From NCBI RefSeq assembly GCF_003671765.1, contig NZ_QPIB01000008.1, forward strand, positions 292,463-356,462: a stretch of DNA of 64,000 nt, given 5' to 3'. Positions 57,883 through 64,000 of the stretch are shown here, in pieces. The notes beneath the pieces were generated by a model. It did not search any database. It saw only the letters and a program-made list of their open reading frames with translations, and had not been told where the DNA came from. A program made the translations under genes and the position numbers. Numbering within the stretch: position 1 is the first letter of the stretch; each line of letters begins with the position of its first letter. Source of the stretch: Xenophilus sp. E41 (GTDB lineage: Bacteria > Pseudomonadota > Gammaproteobacteria > Burkholderiales > Burkholderiaceae_C).

Positions 57883-58524
57883 TCAGGCTTCGGCATCGGG
57901 GCACTGCGAGGGCTGGGCGCGCTGGAAGGCATCCAGGCGCTGGCAGGCCTCGTAGGCGGCGATCGTGCGCGGCAGGCCGCTCAGGTCGCAGTCGAAGCGC
58001 TGGGCGTTGAAGATCTGCGGCACCAGGCAGCAGTCGGCCAGCGTCGGCGTGTTGCCCCAGCAATAGATGCCCGCCGGGTGCTGGGCGAGCTGCCGTTCGA
58101 AGGCCAGCAGGCCCTCGCGCACCCAGTGGCGGTACCAAGCGTTCTTGGCCGCCTCGTCGAGCTTCAGCTCGCTCACCAGGTACTTGAGCACGCGCAGGTT
58201 GTTGATGGGGTGGATCTCGCACGCGATCGACTGCGCCAGCGCACGCACGTGGGCGCGGCCCACCGGGTCGGCCGGCAGCAGCGGCGGCTCGGGCTGGATC
58301 TCGTCGAGGTACTCGATGATCGCCATCGACTGCGAAAAGCGCTCGCCCTCGTCCTCGAGCAGGGGCACCAGGCGGTCGGCCGACAGGCTGGCGAAGGGAC
58401 CGGTCTTGTGCTCGCCGCGCGCGATGTGCACCGGGACGTAGTCGTAGGCCATGCCCTTGAGGTTCAGGGCGATGCGCACGCGGTACGAGGCCGAGGAGCG
58501 GAAGTAGTTGTGCAGCTTCATCAT
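57883..58524 (-). CDS. Maleylacetoacetate / maleylpyruvate isomerase (zeta-class GST)
   Basis: 213 residues. Zeta GST signature SSASYRVRIALNLKG near the N-terminus, then the glutathione-site LSADRLVPLLEDEGERFSQS and C-terminal TLADCCLVPQIFNAQRFDCD. Glutathione-dependent cis-trans isomerisation; with the divergent hydrolase at 58638 this is a gentisate- (or homogentisate-) pathway pair. The fumarylpyruvate-type hydrolase favours maleylpyruvate. Confidence 0.92.
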   Translation of the reverse strand: MMKLHNYFRSSASYRVRIALNLKGMAYDYVPVHIARGEHKTGPFASLSADRLVPLLEDEGERFSQSMAIIEYLDEIQPEPPLLPADPVGRAHVRALAQSIACEIHPINNLRVLKYLVSELKLDEAAKNAWYRHWVREGLLAFERQLAQHPAGIYCWGNTPTLADCCLVPQIFNAQRFDCDLSGLPRTIAAYEACQRLDAFQRAQPSQCPDAEA

Positions 58525-58637
58525 GCGCCCGAGGATACGCCCGCACCGCCCACCGCCGCCGCGCGCCAGCCGATGCGCGCCGGCTCTGGCACACTGGCCG
58601 CCTCGCGCCTTTTCCCCTTCCCAGAAAGAGCATTCCG

Positions 58638-59339
58638 ATGGCCACCGACTATGTCTTCAGCCCGGCACCCGTGGTGTCGGTTCCCGTGGCGGGCAGCAGC
58701 GCCCGGTTTCCCGTCCACCGCATCTACTGCGTGGGCCGCAACTACGAGGAGCATGCCAAGGAGATGGGCTTCACCGGCCGCGAGCCGCCCTTCTTCTTCA
58801 TGAAGCCGGCCGACGCGCTGGTGGTGGTCGATGCCGGCAGCACCGGCACCATGGCCTACCCGTCCCTCACCAAGAACCTGCACCACGAGATCGAGCTCGT
58901 GGTCGCCATCGGCACCGGCGGCAGGAACATCGCTGCCGCCGATGCACACAAGCACATCTTCGGCTGGGCCGTGGGCCTGGACATGACGCGCCGCGACCTG
59001 CAGAACGACATGAAGAAGCAGGGCCGTCCCTGGGACATCGGCAAGGGCTTCGAGCAGAGCGCGCCCATCGGCCCGATCGTGCCCAAGGCCGAGGCCGGCG
59101 ACGTCGAGAACGCCGAGATCTCGCTGCAGGTCAACGGCACCGACCGCCAGCGCAGCAACGTCGCCAAGCTGATCTGGAACGTGGCCGAGACCATCGAGCA
59201 CCTGTCGGCCGCCTGGGAGCTGCAGCCCGGCGACCTGATCTACTCCGGCACGCCCGAAGGCGTGGCGGCTGTGGTGTCGGGCGACACGATGGTCGGCCAG
59301 GTGGCCGGCCTGCCGACGCTGACGGTGAAAGTCGCCTGA
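58638..59339 (+). CDS. FAH-family hydrolase, fumarylpyruvate hydrolase-like
   Basis: 233 residues. RIYCVGRNYEEHAKEMG, PFFFMKPADAL, HHEIELVVAIG (metal Glu pair) and GWAVGLDMTRRDLQ, ending with GDLIYSGTPEGVAAV. Short form typical of fumarylpyruvate hydrolase (NagK) rather than the 420-residue fumarylacetoacetase. Cleaves fumarylpyruvate to fumarate and pyruvate. Divergent partner of the isomerase. Confidence 0.92.
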   Translation: MATDYVFSPAPVVSVPVAGSSARFPVHRIYCVGRNYEEHAKEMGFTGREPPFFFMKPADALVVVDAGSTGTMAYPSLTKNLHHEIELVVAIGTGGRNIAAADAHKHIFGWAVGLDMTRRDLQNDMKKQGRPWDIGKGFEQSAPIGPIVPKAEAGDVENAEISLQVNGTDRQRSNVAKLIWNVAETIEHLSAAWELQPGDLIYSGTPEGVAAVVSGDTMVGQVAGLPTLTVKVA

Positions 59340-59372
59340 GCGCGCCCTGAGCAACAGGCCCGCCCGAGCGCG

Positions 59373-59921
59373 ATGTTCACCCGCCCCCTGATCAAGCACT
59401 GCAAGAACTGCGGCACCGCGGTGGTGTACCGCGTGCCCGACGACGGCGACGTCAAGGAACGCGCCGTCTGCCCGGCCTGCGGCACGATCCACTATGAGAA
59501 CCCGCTCAACGTCGTCGGCACCATCCCGGTGCTGGGCGACAAGGTGCTGCTGTGCAAGCGCAACATCGAGCCGCGCTGGGGCAAGTGGACCCTGCCCGCC
59601 GGCTTCATGGAACTGGGCGAGACCACCGCCGAGGGCGCTGCGCGCGAGACCGACGAGGAAGCCGGTGCCCAGTACGAGCTGGGCGGGCTCTTCGCGCTGA
59701 TGAACGTGGTGCGCGTCGGGCAGGTGCACCTGTTCTACCGCGCCAAGCTGCTCAGCGACATCTTCGCGCCGGGGCACGAGACCATCGAGGCGAAGCTCTT
59801 CACCGAGGAAGAGATTCCCTGGGACGAGATTGCCTTTCGGACGGTGCGCGAGGCGCTCGAACGCTTCTTCGAGGACCGCCGCCAGGGCGAGTACCGCATC
59901 CACACGGTCGACATCGTGTGA
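59373..59921 (+). CDS. NUDIX hydrolase with N-terminal zinc ribbon
   Basis: 182 residues. Zinc ribbon CKNCG...CPACG (residues about 10-33), then NUDIX box GFMELGETTAEGAARETDEE followed by AGA. Layout of NudC-like/ADP-ribose pyrophosphatase relatives. Hydrolyses a nucleoside diphosphate derivative; substrate unknown. 33 bp after the FAH gene, possibly cotranscribed. Confidence 0.92.
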   Translation: MFTRPLIKHCKNCGTAVVYRVPDDGDVKERAVCPACGTIHYENPLNVVGTIPVLGDKVLLCKRNIEPRWGKWTLPAGFMELGETTAEGAARETDEEAGAQYELGGLFALMNVVRVGQVHLFYRAKLLSDIFAPGHETIEAKLFTEEEIPWDEIAFRTVREALERFFEDRRQGEYRIHTVDIV

Positions 59922-59960
59922 GCCGGTGGCGACGCGGCATTTCGAGCCCGATCGGCTCGC

Positions 59961-60004
59961 AGCCCCCGTCCCACCTGCGCAAGCAGCTACCGATTTCATA
60001 GCAT
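59961..60004. repeat. Dispersed GCTAT/TAGC repeat, copy 6
   Basis: Inverse orientation: AGCCCCCGTCCCACCTGCGC, AAGCAGCTACCGATTTCATAGCA in two blocks. It fills most of the gap between the NUDIX gene and creA. Confidence 0.6.
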
Positions 60005-60035
60005 GGCAGGCCACTGCCGAGGATTCGCGAACGCC

Positions 60036-60512
60036 ATGAACAAGCTCCTTACGCTGCTGATGTGCGCCCTGGCCGGCGCCGCGGCTTCCACGGCCGGCGC
60101 AGAGACGGTCGGCGACGTCGACACCGCCTTCAAGCTCATCGGCCCCGACCACAAGATCGTGGTCGACGCCTACGACGACCCGCGCGTGAACGGCGTGACC
60201 TGCTACGTCTCGCGCGCCAAGACGGGCGGCATCTCCGGCGCCTTCGGCCTGGCCGAGGACAAGGCCGAAGCGTCGATCGCCTGCCGCCAGGTCGGACCGA
60301 TCGGCTTCACCGGCCCGTTGCCCAAGCGCGAGGAGGTGTACGCCGAGCGGCAGTCGATCCTGTTCAAGCGCCTGCGCGTGGTGCGCTTGGTCGACGCCAG
60401 GCGCAACACGCTGATCTACCTCACCTATTCCGACAAGCTGATCGACGGCTCGCCGCAGAACGCGGTGACGGCGGTGCCGGTCGATCGCGCAACGCCAATT
60501 CCGATGAAATGA
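60036..60512 (+). CDS. creA: CreA family periplasmic protein
   Basis: 158 residues with a signal peptide ([19 protein letters not shown]) and the CreA domain ([51 protein letters not shown]). Function of the family is unknown. It is 16 bp upstream of the ABC exporter gene. Confidence 0.9.
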   Translation: MNKLLTLLMCALAGAAASTAGAETVGDVDTAFKLIGPDHKIVVDAYDDPRVNGVTCYVSRAKTGGISGAFGLAEDKAEASIACRQVGPIGFTGPLPKREEVYAERQSILFKRLRVVRLVDARRNTLIYLTYSDKLIDGSPQNAVTAVPVDRATPIPMK

Positions 60513-60528
60513 GAAAGGCCGCGCCAGG

Positions 60529-62307
60529 GTGACCGCCGCCAGCACGCCAAGCGCCACGACAAGCAGCGCCATCCGCACCCTTTACCGCGCGCTGTGGCAG
60601 CACGCCGAGGGCGTGCGCGGCCAGCTCGTGGGCGCGGCGGCGCTGCTGGGCGGCTCGCAGCTCGTGCGGCTGGCCATGCCCTGGCTCGCGGCGCAGGCAA
60701 TCAATGCGCTGCAGAAGGGCCAGGTGCCCGCCGCGGGGCGCTGGATCGCGGTGCTGATGGGCGTATACCTGGTGTCCTGGCTGCTGCACGGGCCGGGCCG
60801 CGTGCTCGAGCGCAACGTGGGCGTGCGCGTGCGCGAGCGGCTGAGCGACCAGCTGTACGGGCGCATCACTGCCGCTCCCCTGGCCTGGCGCGACGGGCAC
60901 CACTCGGGCGAACTGCAGCACCGGGTGCACCAGGCGAGCCGCGCGCTGTCGGACTTCGCGCAGAACCAGTTCGTCTACGTGCAAAGTGCGCTCAGCTTCG
61001 CAGGGCCGCTGGTGGCACTGGCGCTGCTCTCGCACACCAGCGGGCTGATCGCGCTGGTGGGCTACGTCGTGATCGGCGCGGCGATCCTGCGCTTCGACAA
61101 GGCCTTGATGGTCCTGGCCCGGCAGGAGAACGACGCCGACCGCCGCTACGCCGCGGCGCTGCTCGACTTCGTCGGCAACGCGTCGACGGTGATCGGCCTT
61201 CGGCTGCAGGCGGCATCGGCCAGGCTGCTGCGCCGGCGCATGGAAGCGGTGTCGGCGCCGCTCAAGCGCGCAGTCGTGGTCAACGAGGGCAAGTGGTTCG
61301 CGGTCGACATGCTGGGCCTGGGACTGACCTGGCTGCTGGTGGCCATCTACGTCTGGCAGGCCATCTCGGCCGGCGGCACGGCATCGGCGGTGATGCTGGG
61401 CACCGTGTTCATGATCTACCAGTATGCGCAGCAGGCGGCGTCGGTCGTGAGCTCGATGGCAGCCAACTTCCAGAACTTCGCGCGCATGCACACCGACTAC
61501 GGCAGCGCCGAGCCGATCTGGGCCGCACCGGGCGATCCGGCGGTCGCACCGCCGCCGGTGGACGCCGGCGCGCACTGGACCACCTTGGCGGTGCACGGCG
61601 TGCACTGGGGCTATGCCGACAGCAGCCGCGGCGGCGGCCTGCACGATCTGTCGCTCACGCTGCGCCGCGGTGAGCGGGTGGCGTTGATCGGCCCGAGCGG
61701 CGGCGGCAAGAGCACGCTGCTGCGGGCGCTGGCCGGGCTCTATGTGCCGCAACAGGGCACGCTCACGATCGACGGCCAGCCGCAGCCCTGGGCGCGGCTG
61801 CGCGCGCTGGCGACCCTGATCCCGCAGGAGGCCGAGGTCTTCGAGGCCAGCGTGCGCGAGAACCTCACCTTCGGCGAGACCGCCGACGAGGCCGTGCTGC
61901 AGCAGTCGGTGCACGCCAGCGCCTTCGACGAGGTGCTGGCCCGCCTGCCCGACGGGCTGGCGAGTCCGCTCACAGAGCGCGGCTTCAACCTCTCCGGCGG
62001 CCAGCGGCAACGCCTGGCCTTGGCGCGCGGCGCGCTGGCGGCCCATGGCAGCTCGCTGCTGCTCTTGGACGAGCCGACGAGCGCCCTCGACCCGCAGACC
62101 GAGGGCCGGGTGTTCGAACGCATGGCCAGCGCCTTTCCGCAGGCCTGCCTGATCGCGTCGGTGCACCGGCTGAGCCTGCTGGAACGCTTCGACACGGTCG
62201 TCATCCTGGAAGCCGGGCGCGTGGCAGACTTCGGTCCCCGCGACGAACTGCTGGCGAGGCACCCGCATCTGTCGACGCAGGTGCAGGCGCGCGGCACGCC
62301 GCGTTAA
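60529..62307 (+). CDS. ABC transporter, fused transmembrane and ATP-binding domains (exporter type)
   Basis: 592 residues from GTG 60529. Six-helix exporter domain (about 30-320) then nucleotide-binding domain: Walker A GPSGGGKST, signature NLSGGQRQRLALARG, Walker B SLLLLDEPTSALD, H-loop SVHRLS. Half-transporter that would work as a dimer; substrate unknown (lipid, peptide or drug). Confidence 0.92.
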   Translation: MTAASTPSATTSSAIRTLYRALWQHAEGVRGQLVGAAALLGGSQLVRLAMPWLAAQAINALQKGQVPAAGRWIAVLMGVYLVSWLLHGPGRVLERNVGVRVRERLSDQLYGRITAAPLAWRDGHHSGELQHRVHQASRALSDFAQNQFVYVQSALSFAGPLVALALLSHTSGLIALVGYVVIGAAILRFDKALMVLARQENDADRRYAAALLDFVGNASTVIGLRLQAASARLLRRRMEAVSAPLKRAVVVNEGKWFAVDMLGLGLTWLLVAIYVWQAISAGGTASAVMLGTVFMIYQYAQQAASVVSSMAANFQNFARMHTDYGSAEPIWAAPGDPAVAPPPVDAGAHWTTLAVHGVHWGYADSSRGGGLHDLSLTLRRGERVALIGPSGGGKSTLLRALAGLYVPQQGTLTIDGQPQPWARLRALATLIPQEAEVFEASVRENLTFGETADEAVLQQSVHASAFDEVLARLPDGLASPLTERGFNLSGGQRQRLALARGALAAHGSSLLLLDEPTSALDPQTEGRVFERMASAFPQACLIASVHRLSLLERFDTVVILEAGRVADFGPRDELLARHPHLSTQVQARGTPR

Positions 62308-62349
62308 ATCCTGCAGACCTTTACAAGACAAATACAGGTCGGCCGCATG

Positions 62350-62386
62350 CCGGGCCTGCGCGAGCAGCTATCATTTTCATAGCTAG
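62350..62386. repeat. Dispersed GCTAT/TAGC repeat, copy 7
   Basis: GGGCCTGCGCGAGCAGCTAT then CATTTTCATAGCTAG, in the 191-bp gap between the ABC exporter and the LytM lipoprotein gene. Confidence 0.6.
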
Positions 62387-62498
62387 CCGATCCTTCAACG
62401 GTGCGGCGCGACGGCCCCACGCCCGGGCGTGCCGTCCTGCGCACCGGCTGCATCCATCCGCGCGCCCGACATGCGCGCCCGACGGGACACACAGAACA

Positions 62499-63032
62499 AT
62501 GACTTTCGCTACCCTCCGCTCTTCCCTTCTGATCGCCACCGCGGCCGTTCTGGCGGCCTGCTCGAGCACGCCGCCGCCCGCACCCAAGCCTGCGCCCGCG
62601 CGCCAGGCGCCCGCGCCGTCCGCGCCGGCGCCCGCCCCTGCGCCCGCCGCGCCTGCACAACCGGCCGCGTTCATCCGCCCGGCCGAGGGCCCGACGCTGG
62701 CCCGCTTCGACGGCAGGAGCAACAAGGGCCTGGACATCGGCGGCAAGGCCGGCGACCCGGTGCTGGCCTCTGCGGACGGACGCGTCGTCTTCGTCGGCGG
62801 CCAGCTGCGCGGCTACGGCAACATGGTCATCGTCAAGCACAACGACACCTTCCTCACGGCCTACGCGCACAACCAGAAGATCCTGGTCAAGGAGAAGGAC
62901 AACGTGCGCCAGGGACAGCAGATCGCCGAGATGGGCAGGAGCGGCACCGACCGCGTGAAGCTGCACTTCGAGGTGCGCAAGCAGGGCGTGGCGGTCGATC
63001 CGCAGCCCTACCTGGACGGCAAGGCGCGCTGA
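62499..63032 (+). CDS. LytM/M23-domain lipoprotein, NlpD-like, probably non-catalytic
   Basis: 177 residues. Lipoprotein signal with lipobox LAAC (Cys20), an Ala/Pro-rich spacer (about 24-57), and a LytM domain. The first zinc-binding His is replaced (NKGLDIGG instead of HxGxD), as in NlpD/EnvC-type amidase activators; the later HFEVRKQG is kept. It probably activates cell-separation amidases or binds peptidoglycan. Confidence 0.9.
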   Translation: MTFATLRSSLLIATAAVLAACSSTPPPAPKPAPARQAPAPSAPAPAPAPAAPAQPAAFIRPAEGPTLARFDGRSNKGLDIGGKAGDPVLASADGRVVFVGGQLRGYGNMVIVKHNDTFLTAYAHNQKILVKEKDNVRQGQQIAEMGRSGTDRVKLHFEVRKQGVAVDPQPYLDGKAR

Positions 63033-63156
63033 CGCCACCGCGCTATCCCGCCCGCGGCGGCGCCCTCGGCCACCTGGCCTGCGGCATTTGGCGTAGTGAC
63101 CGGCGGCGGCGCGCGCCCTAAGCTCCCGACATCCCCGCTCCGGAGCGACTGCCGTG

Positions 63157-63369
63157 ATGGACACCCCGCAAGCCTTGGACGACACCGAACTGCAGACCCT
63201 GGCGCAGACCTGGCGGCGTGAAGCGCTCACGGGCAGCTGGCAGGCCGCGCGCATGGCGCGCGCGCTGGAAGCCGAGCAGCGCCGTCGCATCGTGCAAAGC
63301 GCCTGGCAGCAGCTCGATCCGGCGCCTCTGCCGACCGAGCAGGGTGGCTGGTGGCGCCTGCAGCGCTGA
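63157..63369 (+). CDS. Small hypothetical protein
   Basis: 70 residues (MDTPQALDDTELQTLAQTWR ... EQGGWWRLQR), helical, charged. ATG 63157 preceded by GGAGCGACTGCC; an overlapping GTG lies three bases earlier. No recognised family. Confidence 0.6.
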   Translation: MDTPQALDDTELQTLAQTWRREALTGSWQAARMARALEAEQRRRIVQSAWQQLDPAPLPTEQGGWWRLQR

Positions 63370-63490
63370 AACGCCGAACCCCGCATCTCCGGTCTGCCGA
63401 TCGGCCCCAATCCCCCCCTCCGACGCGCAGTCTGCGGCGCGCCAGCGCTCGCTGGTCTTCATCACCCACAGGGTGAATGTCGGTCGACTT

Positions 63491-63536
63491 CGCACGATTG
63501 TTTCGATGGCGTGAACGGTTCGTTCCGAATCGTGCG
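63491..63536. other. Inverted repeat in the 63370-63659 gap
   Basis: CGCACGATT (63491-63499) and AATCGTGCG (63528-63536) can form a 9-bp stem with a 28-base loop, followed by GGTTTCT. It could be a terminator or part of a small RNA. The remainder of this 290-bp gap shows no gene and should contain the promoter of the exported protein gene at 63660. Confidence 0.35.
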
Positions 63537-63659
63537 GGTTTCTACTTATCTTCCAGGTCCACAATTCATCCCACGGGCCAGCGATTGAACGCAGACCCGA
63601 AGCGGATCCGGGCAGGTGCCCACCGCTCTGTTCAAACGCTATCCAGCAAGGAGCACATC

Positions 63660-64000
63660 ATGAAGACCTCGAAGATCATCGCCATCGCCGCCCTTTCCCT
63701 CGTCGCCGCCGCCGGCGTTGCCCAGGCCGAGGAATACCAAGGCGTGACCACCGTCAACTCGGTGGCCAGCCGTGCCGAAGTGAACAGCCAGGCCGTCGTG
63801 GCCGCGCACTCGGCCAACCCGTACGCCGAAGGCGCCAACGCCGGAGTGCCTGCCACCATCGTGTCGCAGGCCGACCGCAACGCCGTGCGTGCCGGTGCCG
63901 TCGCCGCTGCCCACGACCCGACGTGGAACCTGGACCGCAAGGCCTTCGTGAACAGCACGATCCCCTCGCAATACACCCAGGGCAGCCTGGCCGTGCGTCG
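63660..64000 (+). CDS. Small exported protein (3' end outside window)
   Basis: 113 residues visible. Cleavable signal peptide (KIIAIAALSLVAAAGVAQA) followed by a mature part with Ala/Asn-rich repeats (GVTTVNSVASRAEVNSQAVV; ADRNAVRAGAVAAAHDPTWN). Resembles short exported proteins of unknown function common in Comamonadaceae. AAGGAG sits before ATG 63660. The frame is open at the window end. Confidence 0.7.
   Translation, partial: MKTSKIIAIAALSLVAAAGVAQAEEYQGVTTVNSVASRAEVNSQAVVAAHSANPYAEGANAGVPATIVSQADRNAVRAGAVAAAHDPTWNLDRKAFVNSTIPSQYTQGSLAVR

Overview
The window is about 64 kb of GC-rich, densely packed, mostly operonic bacterial DNA. The gene families point to a betaproteobacterium of the Comamonadaceae (Variovorax/Acidovorax type): a PHB synthesis operon, a propionyl-CoA/methylmalonyl-CoA cluster, several LysR regulators, a gentisate-type pair, and a short dispersed repeat (core GCTAT..ATT..TAGC) seen seven times. 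The taxonomic call is inference from gene content; no rRNA or tRNA gene was recognised.

Layout. 1-6.6 kb: a Rieske oxygenase (cut by the window edge), its reductase and an indolepyruvate ferredoxin oxidoreductase pair (IorB/IorA), divergent from a MarR regulator with a candidate operator between them. 6.6-11.5 kb: a tightly overlapping four-gene catabolic operon (opine-type dehydrogenase, 3-hydroxyacyl-CoA dehydrogenase, an alpha/beta hydrolase-like protein lacking the usual Ser and His, a quinone oxidoreductase) below a LysR gene. 11.6-16.6 kb: a XylX-like FAH-family protein, then a secreted GH10 xylanase ending in a GlyGly-CTERM-like tail, facing a rhombosortase-type rhomboid protease. 15.9-26.8 kb: a complete propionyl-CoA to succinyl-CoA pathway (methylmalonyl-CoA mutase, MeaB, PccB, GST, PccA, BioB, a VOC protein that may be the epimerase) with a divergent GntR regulator; the rhombosortase is the last overlapping gene of this operon.

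27.8-38.8 kb: an 11-kb integrated phage-like element inserted in the 5' end of dusA. It is bounded by a 25-bp att duplication, has supplied dusA with a new start, and has left the original first codons stranded at its far end. It carries an integrase, AlpA-like regulator, RepA-type helicase, HK97 capsid, prohead protease and tape measure protein, but no recognisable portal, terminase, tail tube or lysis gene. It also contains a three-copy repeat of about 77 bp in both orientations. It is the best candidate here for a poorly described system, most simply a phage satellite or a decayed prophage.

38.9-64 kb: core genes again. These include a Kef-type antiporter, DctA, acetoacetyl-CoA reductase (phbB), a Ugp-like ABC transporter operon ending in an endonuclease/exonuclease/phosphatase-family enzyme, a LysR gene, a racemase, phaC-phaA, a YfiH-type protein with a maleylpyruvate/maleylacetoacetate isomerase, a fumarylpyruvate hydrolase-like enzyme, a NUDIX hydrolase, CreA, an ABC exporter, a LytM-type lipoprotein and a small exported protein cut by the right edge.
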